From: Saccharofermentans sp.
GTDB lineage: Bacteria > Bacillota > Clostridia > Saccharofermentanales > Saccharofermentanaceae
Assembly: GCA_024403855.1 (NCBI GenBank)
Contig: JAKSRC010000005.1
Location: forward strand, 1-64,000
Length of the DNA: 64,000 nt
Reading direction: 5' to 3'
The position numbers and the translations under genes were made by a program. Positions 24,042 to 33,146 of this stretch are shown here, in pieces. Each line of letters starts with the position of its first letter. Position 1 is the first letter of the stretch. The notes beneath the pieces were generated by a model. That model was not told the origin of the DNA and made no database searches. It saw nothing but the letters and a program-made list of their open reading frames with translations.

Positions 24042-25505
24042 ATGTATTACATTGGTATTGATCTCGGAACATCAGCAGTTAAGCTGCTTCTTATGAAGAG
24101 CGGGGGAGAGATTGTCAGAACAGTTTCTGAAAGTTATCCCGTTAACTTCCCTCAGACTGGCTGGTCCGAACAGAATCCTGAAGATTGGTTCGACGGAACA
24201 ATCAAGGGTCTTTCAAGACTTCTTGAAGGCATCGATGGTAATGAAGTAGCTGGTATCAGCTTCGGTGGCCAGATGCACGGACTTACTCTTCTCGATAGCG
24301 AAGGTCAGGTTATCAGACCTGCTATCCTTTGGAATGACGGTAGATCACAGGTTGAAACAGATTATCTCAATAATGAGATCGGCAAGGCAAATCTTTCTAA
24401 GTATACCGGCAACATTGCTTTCGCAGGCTTTACTGCACCTAAGGTAATGTGGGTACACAAGAATGAACCCGAGAATTTCGCTAAGATCGCTAAGATCTTG
24501 CTCCCTAAGGATTATCTCGCATACAGACTATCTGGCGTTTTCGCTACAGATGTTTCTGATGCATCAGGCACGCTCTATTTTGACTGCGAGAACAGAAAGT
24601 GGTCAGAAGACATGCTCAAGATTCTCGACATGAAGGCTGAGTGGCTTCCTGAAGTATTCGAGAGTTATGAAGCAATCGGTAAGATTTTACCTGAGATTGC
24701 TGACAAGCTCGGAATCAGCAAGGATTGCGTTATCGCAGCTGGTGCTGGTGATAATGCTGCTGCAGCAGTTGGTATGGGAATCATCGGCAATGGCGGATGC
24801 AATATTTCCCTTGGTACTTCCGGTACACTCTTCATCGCTTCAAGCGAGTTCAAGAACGATGAAGCTAACTCACTCCACGCTTTCGATCACGCTGACGGCG
24901 GATTCCACCTTATGGGTTGTATGCTCTCAGCTGCTTCCTGCAATAAGTGGTGGATGGAAGAGATCATCGGCACAACAGATTATGCTAAGGAACAGGAAGG
25001 CCTTGAGGCTTTGGGTACTAATAAAGTATTCTTCCTTCCTTATCTTATGGGTGAGAGATCACCTCTTAACAACCCTGACTGCCGTGCAATGTTCGTAGGC
25101 ATGTCCATGGATACAACTCGTAAAGATCTTACTCTTGCAGTTATGGAAGGCGTTGCTTTCGCTTTGAGAGATTCTTTCGAGTGCGCTAAGAAGATGGGCC
25201 TTGAGATCAAGAGTTCTTCTATCTGCGGCGGTGGTGCTAAATCTAAGCTTTGGTGCACAATCGTTTCCAACGTTTTAGGCATCGAACTTACTCAGACAGA
25301 GAACGACGAAGGCCCTGCAATGGGTGGTGCTCTCCTCGCAGCTGTTGCTTGCGGTGAGTATGCATCAGTAGAGGATGCTTGCGCTAAGACAGTTGCAAAG
25401 CATGTTTCTGTTGTTCCTACACCTGAGCTCGTTGCTAAGTACGACGAGAGATATAAAGAGTTTTCAAAAATCTATCCCGCAATGAAGGAGGCAGGTTTAT
25501 GGTAA
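24042..25505 (+). CDS. xylB: Xylulokinase
   Basis: 487 aa, normal for FGGY carbohydrate kinases. It phosphorylates D-xylulose to xylulose 5-phosphate. The N-terminal ATPase-fold strand MYYIGIDLGTSAVKLLLMK, the substrate loop ISFGGQMHGLTLLD (near 75-88, as in xylulokinases), DASGTLYFD, and the C-terminal GGGAKSKLWCTIVSNVLG support the call. ATG 24042 follows cgggaggttctt; an in-frame GTG at 24024 lies before that site and is rejected. It overlaps the next gene by 7 bp. The product feeds the phosphoketolase (1747) or the transketolase (27760-29540). Confidence 0.92.
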   Translation: MYYIGIDLGTSAVKLLLMKSGGEIVRTVSESYPVNFPQTGWSEQNPEDWFDGTIKGLSRLLEGIDGNEVAGISFGGQMHGLTLLDSEGQVIRPAILWNDGRSQVETDYLNNEIGKANLSKYTGNIAFAGFTAPKVMWVHKNEPENFAKIAKILLPKDYLAYRLSGVFATDVSDASGTLYFDCENRKWSEDMLKILDMKAEWLPEVFESYEAIGKILPEIADKLGISKDCVIAAGAGDNAAAAVGMGIIGNGGCNISLGTSGTLFIASSEFKNDEANSLHAFDHADGGFHLMGCMLSAASCNKWWMEEIIGTTDYAKEQEGLEALGTNKVFFLPYLMGERSPLNNPDCRAMFVGMSMDTTRKDLTLAVMEGVAFALRDSFECAKKMGLEIKSSSICGGGAKSKLWCTIVSNVLGIELTQTENDEGPAMGGALLAAVACGEYASVEDACAKTVAKHVSVVPTPELVAKYDERYKEFSKIYPAMKEAGLW

Positions 25506-26164
25506 TTTACGAGGCAACATCTTCCAATTTTAAAAAGTACGGAAGAATTGTTAAGAACATCGATTTTGCACCTGTAATCGAAGCTCTCGGCAAGATCGCT
25601 ATTCCTGAGGATGGCGTAGCTTATGAGCCGACAGTTGATTCTCTCGAAGAGGCTTCTGCAAAGGTTGATCTTACAAGACTTTTCGGTGGTGAGATGAAGT
25701 TGGAGACAGGCTATTGCGCTGGTCACAATACTCTTCTTAACGCTGTAGAGTATCACAGAGCATCAGAGATCAATGTAGCTGCTACAGACGCTATTCTTCT
25801 CTTAGGTTCTTTGCAGGATGTAACAGACGATTTCAAGTATGACACATCCAAGATTGAAGCATTCCACATTCGTAAGGGCACAGCAGTTGAGCTTTATGCT
25901 ACAACACTTCACTATGCACCTTGTGGCATCGAAAACGATGGCTTCATGGTAGGTATCGTTCTTCCTTATGGAACAAACTTCGCATTGGAAGAAGATCACA
26001 TTGATTGTCTGGCAGATTCAGACGACGAAGATAAGCTCCTTACAGCTCAGAATAAGTGGCTTATCGCTCATCCCGACGCTCCCGGTGAGAAGGGACATTT
26101 CCCTGGCCTCATTGGCGCTAATATTGAAGTTAATGTAACTAAAAAACAGATGGAGGAAATCTAA
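25499..26164 (+). CDS. DUF4867 family protein
   Basis: 221 aa, start ATG 25499 inside the end of xylB with aaggagg just upstream, so translationally coupled. Features such as ETGYCAGHNTLLNAVEYHRASE (about 62-83) and AFHIRKGTAVELYATTLHYAPC (about 122-143) match the DUF4867 family, whose fold and His/Glu pattern resemble cupin-type sugar isomerases or mutarotases. It is known mainly by its position beside sugar isomerase and kinase genes. Probable role in pentose or deoxyhexose interconversion; the reaction is not established. Confidence 0.75.
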   Translation: MVIYEATSSNFKKYGRIVKNIDFAPVIEALGKIAIPEDGVAYEPTVDSLEEASAKVDLTRLFGGEMKLETGYCAGHNTLLNAVEYHRASEINVAATDAILLLGSLQDVTDDFKYDTSKIEAFHIRKGTAVELYATTLHYAPCGIENDGFMVGIVLPYGTNFALEEDHIDCLADSDDEDKLLTAQNKWLIAHPDAPGEKGHFPGLIGANIEVNVTKKQMEEI

Positions 26165-26165
26165 A

Positions 26166-27662
26166 ATGTCAAAGAAATTATTTAATGCTCCCGACGTAAA
26201 GCTTGCTATCGTAGCAGTATCACGTGACTGTTTCCCGGAATCACTTTCCGTTAACAGAAGAAAGGCTCTTGTTAAGGCTTATACAGAAAAGTATGGTGCT
26301 GATGACATCTATGAGTGCCCTATCTGCATCGTAGAGTCTGAGATTCACATGCAGCAGGCTCTTGCAGACATTAAGGCTGCTGGCTGTAATGCTCTTTGCG
26401 TATACCTTGGTAACTTCGGACCTGAAATCTCCGAGACAATGCTCGCTCAGCAGTGGGGTGGCCCTGTTATGTTCTGCGCAGCTGCAGAAGAGACACAGGA
26501 CAACTTGGTTGGCGGCAGAGGCGACGCTTACTGCGGTATGCTCAACGCAAGCTACAACTTGAAGATCCGTGGCGTTAACGCTTACATCCCTGAGTATCCT
26601 GTTGGAAACGCAGAAGAGTGCGCTGATATGATCAAGGAGTTCATCCCTGTAGCTAGAGCTCTCGACGCTATGAAGAACCTCAAGATCATTTCTTTCGGAC
26701 CTCGTCCGCAGAACTTCTTCGCATGCAACGCTCCTATCGAGCCTTTGTACAGACTTGGTGTTGAAATTGAAGAGAACTCTGAGCTCGACCTTTTCGAGGC
26801 TTTCAATAATCACGCTGGTGATGAGAGAATCCCTGCTAAGGTTAAGGAAATGGAAGAAGAGCTTGGTGCAGGCAATAAGAAGCCTGAGATTCTTGAGAAG
26901 CTCGCTCAGTATGAGCTCACTCTCCTTGACTGGGTTGAGGCACACAAGGGTTCAAAGAAGTATGTTGCAATCGCTGGTAAGTGCTGGCCTGCATTCCAGA
27001 CACAGTTCAAGTTCGTTCCTTGCTATGTAAACAGCCGTCTCACAGGTATGGGTATCCCGGTATCTTGCGAAGTTGATATCTATGGCGCTCTCTCTGAGTA
27101 CTTAGGATATGTAATCTCTGAAGATGCAGTTACACTCCTCGACATCAACAACTCTGTACCTCACGACATGTATGACGAGTCAATCGCTGGTAAGTTCGAT
27201 TACAAGTTCACAGATACATTCATGGGCTTCCACTGTGGTAACACATGCTCCAAGAAGCTTGCTTTCTGTGAGATGAAGAACCAGATGATCATGGCTAGAG
27301 CTCTCCCTGTTGAGGTTACAAATGGTACACTCGAGGGCGATATCGCACCTGGTGACATCACATTCTACAGATTACAGTCTACATCTGACGGACAGATCAG
27401 AGCTTATGTTGCAGAGGGTGAAGTTCTCCCTGTTGCTACAAAGTCCTTCGGTGCTATCGGTGTATTCGCTATCAAGGAGATGGGCAGATTCTACAGATAC
27501 TTCCTTATCGAGAAGAACTTCCCTCACCACGGTGCAGTTGCATTCGGTCACTATGGAAAGGCTATCTACAACCTCTTCACATATCTTGGAATTTGCCCTT
27601 GCGACATCGGCTACAACAAGCCCGCAGGTGACAGATATCCGAAGGAAAATCCGTTCAACTGA
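26166..27662 (+). CDS. L-fucose/L-arabinose isomerase family protein
   Basis: 498 aa. Similar in layout to FucI-type ketol isomerases: an alpha/beta N-terminal half with YECPICIVESEIHMQQALAD (about 40-59) and LGNFGPEISETMLAQQWGGP, and a C-terminal domain with TFMGFHCGNTCS (about 356-367) and KNFPHHGAVAFGHYG (about 451-465), giving metal-binding acidic and His residues. Given the xylulokinase in the same operon, the product is probably a ketopentose; the natural aldose (xylose, arabinose or fucose) cannot be read. It starts one base after the DUF4867 stop. Confidence 0.8.
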   Translation: MSKKLFNAPDVKLAIVAVSRDCFPESLSVNRRKALVKAYTEKYGADDIYECPICIVESEIHMQQALADIKAAGCNALCVYLGNFGPEISETMLAQQWGGPVMFCAAAEETQDNLVGGRGDAYCGMLNASYNLKIRGVNAYIPEYPVGNAEECADMIKEFIPVARALDAMKNLKIISFGPRPQNFFACNAPIEPLYRLGVEIEENSELDLFEAFNNHAGDERIPAKVKEMEEELGAGNKKPEILEKLAQYELTLLDWVEAHKGSKKYVAIAGKCWPAFQTQFKFVPCYVNSRLTGMGIPVSCEVDIYGALSEYLGYVISEDAVTLLDINNSVPHDMYDESIAGKFDYKFTDTFMGFHCGNTCSKKLAFCEMKNQMIMARALPVEVTNGTLEGDIAPGDITFYRLQSTSDGQIRAYVAEGEVLPVATKSFGAIGVFAIKEMGRFYRYFLIEKNFPHHGAVAFGHYGKAIYNLFTYLGICPCDIGYNKPAGDRYPKENPFN

Positions 27663-27683
27663 TATAGTTTGGATACTTTGGCG

Positions 27684-27712
27684 GGGCTTGATCTTAAGGT
27701 CAAGCCCTTCCT
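27684..27712 (+). terminator. Intra-operon hairpin between isomerase and transketolase genes
   Basis: Stem gggcttga/tcaagccc with an eight-base loop and a weak pyrimidine tail (ttcct). It may reduce, rather than stop, transcription into the transketolase genes, or stabilise the upstream mRNA. Confidence 0.4.
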
Positions 27713-27759
27713 ACTGTCTCAAGATTGACAAAAATTAATTAGAAAAGGGAAAACCTAAA

Positions 27760-28599
27760 ATGAACAACAAAGAACTTCAAATCACAGCGACAAAAGTTCG
27801 CAAGGGAATAGTTGAAGCAGTTCACAGCGCAAAGTCCGGCCATCCGGGTGGATCTTTGTCTGCTGCTGATATGTTCACTTATCTCTATTTCGAAGAGATG
27901 AACATTGATCCCAAGAACCCTAAGGATCCTAACAGAGACAGATTCGTTCTCTCTAAGGGTCATACAGCTCCTGGTCTTTATTCTACACTCGCAAACAGAG
28001 GCTTCTTCCCCGTTGAAGACCTTAAGACATTAAGAAAACTTGGTTCCTACTTGCAGGGTCACCCTTGCATGACAGAAACTCCCGGCGTTGACATGAGCAC
28101 AGGCTCTTTGGGCCAGGGTGTATCTGCTGCAGTTGGTATGGCTCTCGCAGCAAAGCTTTCCGGTGATTCTTACAGAGTTTACGCTCTTACAGGCGACGGT
28201 GAGATTCAGGAAGGTCAGATCTGGGAAGCATTCATGTTCGCAGGCGCTAAGAAGATCGACAACCTTACAGTTGTTATCGACAATAACGGTCTCCAGATCG
28301 ATGGTAAGGTTGAAGACGTTTGCTCACCTTATCCGATCGACAAGAAGCTCGAAGCATTCAACTTCAATGTAATCTGCATTGATGGTCACGATTTCGACCA
28401 GATCAGAGACGCATTTGCAAAGGCTAAGGAATGCAAGGGTATGCCTACAGCAATTATCATGAAGACAACAAAGGGTAAGGGCGTTTCTTACATGGAGAAT
28501 CAGGCTGGCTGGCACGGAAAAGCTCCTAGCGATGACGAGTATGCACAGGCTATGAGCGAGCTTGATGAGAAGTTAGCAAAATTGGAAGCAGAGGTATGA
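27760..28599 (+). CDS. tktA: Transketolase, N-terminal (TPP-binding) subunit
   Basis: 279 aa, the first half of a two-gene transketolase as found in many Clostridia and archaea. It shows SGHPGGSLSAADMFTYLYFE (about 28-47), the conserved His in SKGHTAPGLYS, and the TPP/Mg motif ALTGDGEIQEGQIWEA...NN (about 144-170). With the next gene it exchanges two-carbon units between xylulose 5-phosphate and aldose phosphates. Ribosome-binding site aaaaggga. Gene order within the pentose operon supports pentose-phosphate catabolism. Confidence 0.93.
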   Translation: MNNKELQITATKVRKGIVEAVHSAKSGHPGGSLSAADMFTYLYFEEMNIDPKNPKDPNRDRFVLSKGHTAPGLYSTLANRGFFPVEDLKTLRKLGSYLQGHPCMTETPGVDMSTGSLGQGVSAAVGMALAAKLSGDSYRVYALTGDGEIQEGQIWEAFMFAGAKKIDNLTVVIDNNGLQIDGKVEDVCSPYPIDKKLEAFNFNVICIDGHDFDQIRDAFAKAKECKGMPTAIIMKTTKGKGVSYMENQAGWHGKAPSDDEYAQAMSELDEKLAKLEAEV

Positions 28600-28601
28600 A
28601 C

Positions 28602-29540
28602 ATGGGAGATGTAATTAAAATTGCTACACGTGAGAGCTACGGTAACGCTCTCGTAGAGTTGGGTCAGAAGAATCCCGACGTTATAGTTCTTGATGCTGAC
28701 CTCGCAGGTGCAACAAAGACAAGCACATTCAAGAAGGCATTCCCTGATCGTCATATCGACTGCGGAATCGCAGAAGCAAACATGACAGGCATCGCTGCAG
28801 GTCTTGCTACTTGCGGAAAGATTCCTTTCGTTTCTTCTTTCGCTATGTTCGCTGCAGGCAGAAACTTCGAGCAGGTTAGAAACTCCATCGGTTATCCTCA
28901 CCTCAATGTTAAGATCGGCGCTACACATGCCGGTATCACAGTAGGCGAGGACGGTGCTTCACACCAGTGCCTCGAGGATGTAGCTCTTATGCGTACAATC
29001 CCTGGCATGACAGTAATCATCCCTTCTGATGATATTGAATCAAAGGCTGCAGTTATGGCTGCTGCTGAGACAGAAGGTCCTTTCTACATGAGATTTGGTA
29101 GAGCTGCTGTACCGGTAATCAACGATAATCCTGATTATAAGTTTGAAGTAGGTAAGGCAGTTGTTATCAAGGATGGTACAGACATCGTCATCTTCGCTAA
29201 CGGCGTATGCGTAGCTGAAGCTATGGGCGCAGCTGATAAGCTCGCTGCTGATGGAATCAGTGCTGCTGTTGTTAACGTACACACAGTTAAGCCTATCGAC
29301 AAGGAGACAGTACTTGAGTTCGCTAAGAAGACAAACCGTGTATTCACAGTTGAAGAGCATTCAGTAATCGGCGGTTTGGGCAGCGCAGTATGTGATGTTC
29401 TCGCTGAAGAGTATCCTGTTAAGGTTACAAAGATCGGTGTTTATGACAGATTTGGTAAGAGTGGTCCGGCTTCTGCACTTATGCATGAGTTCCAGCTTGA
29501 TGCTGAAGGTATCTACAACCAGATTAAGGCTAAGCTCTGA
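28602..29540 (+). CDS. tktB: Transketolase, C-terminal (pyrimidine-binding) subunit
   Basis: 312 aa from ATG 28602, which is spaced six bases from agaggt; ATG 28596, overlapping the previous stop by 4 bp, is the alternative. It contains the pyrimidine-binding domain (DADLAGATKTSTFKKAFPDR; CGIAEANMTGIAAGLATCGK with catalytic Glu in IAEAN), the loop THAGITVGEDGASHQ (about 109-123), and a C-terminal domain with FTVEEHSVIGGLGSAV. It forms the active site with the N-terminal subunit. Last gene of the operon, followed by a terminator. Confidence 0.93.
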   Translation: MGDVIKIATRESYGNALVELGQKNPDVIVLDADLAGATKTSTFKKAFPDRHIDCGIAEANMTGIAAGLATCGKIPFVSSFAMFAAGRNFEQVRNSIGYPHLNVKIGATHAGITVGEDGASHQCLEDVALMRTIPGMTVIIPSDDIESKAAVMAAAETEGPFYMRFGRAAVPVINDNPDYKFEVGKAVVIKDGTDIVIFANGVCVAEAMGAADKLAADGISAAVVNVHTVKPIDKETVLEFAKKTNRVFTVEEHSVIGGLGSAVCDVLAEEYPVKVTKIGVYDRFGKSGPASALMHEFQLDAEGIYNQIKAKL

Positions 29541-29566
29541 TTTTAAAAAATAAGATTAAACAAAAT

Positions 29567-29600
29567 AAGAGGTTGTCTCATATGAGGCAACCTCTTTTAT
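29567..29600. terminator. Terminator between the transketolase and DUF624 genes
   Basis: A 14-bp stem (aagaggttgtctca/tgaggcaacctctt) with a three-base loop and a TTAT tail. On the minus strand the tail after the stem is T-rich too (TTATTTTG), so it may serve both convergent genes. Confidence 0.85.
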
Positions 29601-29630
29601 ATAGTAATAATAATATATAAGAAAAGAATA

Positions 29631-30293
29631 TTAATTCTTATCTGTATCATTGCCCTCTCTGTCCTTGAAAGAAATCTTAGCACCAAGCCTCTCGAAGATT
29701 CTCTTAAGGAAGATGGAGTAGAACATGGTGATGATTGAAATTCCAAGGAAAATGATAAGGCTCATTGTAAGAGAAGGTAACTGCCAGAGTGCGTAAGCAA
29801 GACCGGCTGTTATTACTACATACATGATCGTTACAGGCATATTGGTAAGTGTAAGAAGAAATGCATTCTTGATGATCTGCTTGATTGATTCTTCGAACCA
29901 GGCAAGGAGAGGAAATGAATAGAATGTGTGAGCAAGAATTACCAAGAGGAAGAACGACGGAATGTACTGAACCCATGAATACTCAGGTGACATCATAGTG
30001 TTAACCATGACAAGCTCTAAAATGAAAAAAGCAGATGCAGCTGCGTATATGAGTTCCAAGATCGTTGCTTTGGCGAAGTTTTCTTTAAATGATCTAAAGT
30101 ATTCTCTAAAGACAGACGGATTATCACCAGCAAGTATAGAAATAGTGATTCTATATAAAGCAGTGATTGAAGCGCCGATTGTAAAAACAGGTATACATGT
30201 CAAAATAAACAACAAATTGACTATGATTAAGTTGCAAAGGCCGGTAAGAAACTTGGTCGCAGCGCCTTTGGGATTAAAAAAAGAAGAAGCCAT
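29631..30293 (-). CDS. DUF624 (YesL-like) membrane protein
   Basis: 220 aa with about five membrane segments. The N-terminus (LTGLCNLIIVNLLFILTCIP, about 17-36, then GASITALYRITI) is the signature of DUF624/YesL proteins. These genes commonly sit next to carbohydrate ABC importers in Firmicutes, and one starts 323 bp away on the other strand. The molecular role is unknown; an accessory function for sugar uptake is inferred from location. The gene is divergent from the importer genes and shares the regulatory region 30294-30615. Confidence 0.85.
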   Translation of the reverse strand: MASSFFNPKGAATKFLTGLCNLIIVNLLFILTCIPVFTIGASITALYRITISILAGDNPSVFREYFRSFKENFAKATILELIYAAASAFFILELVMVNTMMSPEYSWVQYIPSFFLLVILAHTFYSFPLLAWFEESIKQIIKNAFLLTLTNMPVTIMYVVITAGLAYALWQLPSLTMSLIIFLGISIITMFYSIFLKRIFERLGAKISFKDREGNDTDKN

Positions 30294-30366
30294 ATCAATT
30301 CCCCATTTTCCATATATAATAGATAAAGAAATAATAACACACTAAGAGTTAATTGGTCTAATATCA

Positions 30367-30395
30367 GTTTGTTTGTGCTATCCGCACAAACAAAC
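30367..30395. promoter_or_regulatory. Perfect 12-bp inverted repeat in the divergent control region
   Basis: gtttgtttgtgc (30367-30378) pairs with gcacaaacaaac (30384-30395) around tatcc. No T run follows on either strand, so an operator between the DUF624 and sugar importer genes is more likely than a terminator. Confidence 0.5.
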
Positions 30396-30463
30396 CGGTT
30401 AGGAGAATAGCATAAGCGACAATTTGGTATTTCTTTTATGCAATTTAACCTTTGCAAAAGCAA

Positions 30464-30504
30464 AAATTGTACAATTTACTAAACAAACGCAATATTTGTA
30501 TAAT
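30464..30504 (+). promoter_or_regulatory. Importer promoter with a palindromic operator over the -35 region
   Basis: TATAAT at 30499-30504 is the -10. The 14-bp perfect palindrome aaattgtacaattt (30464-30477) covers the -35 position, as for a repressor site. A leader of about 100 bases then contains a small gggcc/ggccc hairpin (about 30573-30587). Confidence 0.45.
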
Positions 30505-30615
30505 TATAGGCGAATTGTAGCAAGAAATGTGGAGAAACATAATCCGTTTTTGACTAATATTTACAATGTAGAAGGGCCAAGAGGCCCGGAACAATTTCAT
30601 TAAGGAGGAAACTTT

Positions 30616-32073
30616 ATGAAAAAGGTTATTGCCGGTGTTCTTTCAGTAGCTATGGTTGCCGCTCTCGCAGCTGGTTGCCAGGATACAAAGCCTACTGAGA
30701 CAACAGGTAACGGTGGTGAAACCGCATCCACAGAGGAGAGCGGTGAAGGTGGCGAGACAGAGGCTACAACTACTGAGAAGCAGACCATGACATTCGGTAC
30801 AGGTTCTGAGAAGATCAATCTCTGGTCATTCACAGATGAGATCCCGAAGATGGTAGGTCAGTATGTTAAGCAGAACCCTGCTTACGGTGAGAAGTACACA
30901 GTTGATTGTACAATCATCGCTACAGACGGTGGTGCTTATCAGACAGCTCTCGACAACGCACTCGTAGCAGGTGGCGACATGGCTCCTGACTTCTATGCAG
31001 CTGAGGCAGCTTTCGTTCTTAAGTATGCTAAGGGCGATATGGCTAAGTTCGCAGCTACATACAAGGAACTTGGTATCGATGTAGATGCTAAGATCAAGGA
31101 AGCTGACATCGCTCAGTACACAATCGAAGTTGGTTCACGTGATGGTGAGCTCGTAGCTCTTGGTTATCAGGCTACAGGTTGTGCATTGATCTACAATGCT
31201 GAAGTAGCTAAGGATGCTTTCGGTACAGATGATCCGGCTGAGATCGAGAAGATCGTTGGCGCTGGTTCTGGTAACTGGGATAAGTTCTTTGAAGCAGCTG
31301 CAAAGCTCAAGGAGAAGAACTACGCTGTAGTTTCTGGTTCTGGTGATATCTGGAACGCTTGCGAGAAGTCTGCTGATACAGCATGGATCGTAAACGGCGA
31401 ACTCAACATCGACCCTAAGAGAGATCAGTTCATCGACATCGCTAAGACACTCAAGGACAACGGTTGGTCAAATGAGGCTGCTGGTTGGTCTGAGGCTTGG
31501 TATGCTGATATGAAGGGCGAGGGCGCTCAGAAGGTATTCTGCTTCATGGGACCTGCTTGGCTCATCAACTACGTAATGATCGGTAACTCTGGCGGAAACA
31601 AGGCTGGCGAAGGTACATTCGGTCAGTGGAGAGTTTGCGCTCCTCCGGTAGGCTTCTTCTGGGGCGGCACATGGGTTCTCGGTAACAAGGACGCTAAGAA
31701 CAAGGAAGGCGTTGCTGAGCTCATCGAGTGGATCACTCTTGACTCTTCTGATACAGGTCTCCAGTATCTCTGGGCTAACGGCGCTGTAGACTGGGACAAC
31801 GATCCTGAGACAGCAACAGCTAAGGATACAGTTGCTTCTGCAACAGTTATGGCTAAGTCCAATGGTGAGCTTGACTTCTGCGGCGGCCAGAATGTATTCC
31901 CTGCATTTATCGCTGGTAACTCTTATGCTTCTGCTAAGGCTATGACACAGTATGATGAAACAATCAATGGTTATTTCACAGATGCTGCTGCTCAGTATGC
32001 AGAGGGTAACTTGGATAGAGCTGGTGCTGTTGACGCTTTCAAGACAGCAGTTACAGACAACCTCTCCTTCTAA
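30616..32073 (+). CDS. Carbohydrate ABC importer, solute-binding lipoprotein
   Basis: 485 aa. Signal peptide with lipobox LAAGC (Cys21), then a Thr/Glu/Gly-rich linker (about 22-60) that would hold the binding domain off the membrane. The rest is a type-1 (maltose/oligosaccharide-like) binding fold with many aromatic residues (INLWSFTDEIPKMVGQY; EAAGWSEAWYADMKGEGAQ; GPAWLINYVM). Ribosome-binding site aaggagg. It works with the two permeases downstream; no ATPase gene is present, so a shared MsmX-type ATPase elsewhere is likely. Probable ligand is an oligosaccharide from hemicellulose, given neighbouring glycosidases. Confidence 0.92.
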   Translation: MKKVIAGVLSVAMVAALAAGCQDTKPTETTGNGGETASTEESGEGGETEATTTEKQTMTFGTGSEKINLWSFTDEIPKMVGQYVKQNPAYGEKYTVDCTIIATDGGAYQTALDNALVAGGDMAPDFYAAEAAFVLKYAKGDMAKFAATYKELGIDVDAKIKEADIAQYTIEVGSRDGELVALGYQATGCALIYNAEVAKDAFGTDDPAEIEKIVGAGSGNWDKFFEAAAKLKEKNYAVVSGSGDIWNACEKSADTAWIVNGELNIDPKRDQFIDIAKTLKDNGWSNEAAGWSEAWYADMKGEGAQKVFCFMGPAWLINYVMIGNSGGNKAGEGTFGQWRVCAPPVGFFWGGTWVLGNKDAKNKEGVAELIEWITLDSSDTGLQYLWANGAVDWDNDPETATAKDTVASATVMAKSNGELDFCGGQNVFPAFIAGNSYASAKAMTQYDETINGYFTDAAAQYAEGNLDRAGAVDAFKTAVTDNLSF

Positions 32074-32097
32074 TAGGATCTAATTTCTAGATGCTGT

Positions 32098-32136
32098 GAC
32101 GGCAGGGTAGAATTACATTTACCCTGCCGTCTTTTT
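32098..32136 (+). terminator. Hairpin between binding protein and permease genes
   Basis: A perfect 12-bp stem (gacggcagggta/taccctgccgtc) with a 10-base loop and TTTTT. It probably acts as a partial terminator that makes the binding protein more abundant than the permeases, a common arrangement. Confidence 0.85.
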
Positions 32137-32154
32137 AAAACTATAGGAGGCTGT

Positions 32155-33135
32155 ATGAGAAACAAAAAACTAGTCGATTACGCTAAGTATGGATATTTAT
32201 TCTCTCTTCCATTCATACTTACGTTCTGTATTTTTACACTTTATCCGGTAATCTATACTTTTGTTATCGGTTTCACAGATTTGAAGGGTGCTGGTAATAC
32301 TGAAATCCATGTTTTGCCTTTCATTTCTCCCAAGGACGGTTCTCCGTTCTACATCTTTAACAACTTCAAGGATGTTCTTACTTCTAAGACATTCCACAAG
32401 GCTTTTTCCAATACTTGGATTATCTGGTTCTTGAACTTCTTCCCTCAGATGGGATTTGCTCTTTTGTTCACTGCATGGTTCACTGACAGAAGATCAAAGG
32501 TTAAGGGTACAGGCTTATTTAAGGTCCTCTTCTATATGCCTAACATCATCACTGCAGCTACAATGGCTATTTTGTTCCAGAAGCTCTTTGGTTTCCCTGT
32601 AGGTGCTGTCAACCAGCTTTTCAACGCAGCAAAGCCTTACAACTTCTTGATTAATAACTGGCCTGTTAAGTTCATTATTGCATTCGTTCAGTTCTTCCAG
32701 TGGTATGGTCATACAATGGTTAACCTTATCGCCGGTGTTATCGGTATTAGCCCTGAAATCTTCGAGGCTGCTGAAATTGACGGTGCTAACAGAGTTCAGA
32801 CATTCTTCAAGGTTACAATCCCTTGTATCCGTCAGATTATGTTGTTCGTTCTCGTAACATCACTCATCGGCGGTCTCAACATGTTCGATATTCCGCAGTT
32901 GTTGGTCGGTCCTAAGAATGCAAACGGTGCCGCTCTTACAACTAATATGTATATCAGAAACCAGGCATTTGACGGTAGTTACCTCTATAACAGAGCTGCA
33001 GCTGCTTCAGTCATCTTATTCATCATTATTGTAGTTCTTTCTGCTATCGTATTCTTCCTCCTCAGAGATAAGGATGAAGCTAAGCTCAAGAAGCTTAAGA
33101 AGGCAGAGCTTAAGGCTGCAAGGAAAGGTATGTAA
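32155..33135 (+). CDS. Carbohydrate ABC importer permease (MalF-like)
   Basis: 326 aa with six membrane segments. The ATPase-contacting EAA loop reads EAAEIDGANRVQTFFKVTIP (about 203-222). Cytoplasmic C-terminus rich in Lys (KLKKLKKAELKAARKG). The ribosome-binding site taggaggctgt is strong. It forms the membrane channel with the permease at 33147 for the binding protein at 30616. Confidence 0.93.
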   Translation: MRNKKLVDYAKYGYLFSLPFILTFCIFTLYPVIYTFVIGFTDLKGAGNTEIHVLPFISPKDGSPFYIFNNFKDVLTSKTFHKAFSNTWIIWFLNFFPQMGFALLFTAWFTDRRSKVKGTGLFKVLFYMPNIITAATMAILFQKLFGFPVGAVNQLFNAAKPYNFLINNWPVKFIIAFVQFFQWYGHTMVNLIAGVIGISPEIFEAAEIDGANRVQTFFKVTIPCIRQIMLFVLVTSLIGGLNMFDIPQLLVGPKNANGAALTTNMYIRNQAFDGSYLYNRAAAASVILFIIIVVLSAIVFFLLRDKDEAKLKKLKKAELKAARKGM

Positions 33136-33146
33136 GGTGAACTGTT

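Noticed and set aside
4157-29600. Similar hairpins at 4157 and 29567 as copies of a mobile repeat
   Set aside because: Both are ordinary terminators placed just after stop codons; only the stem is alike and flanks differ.
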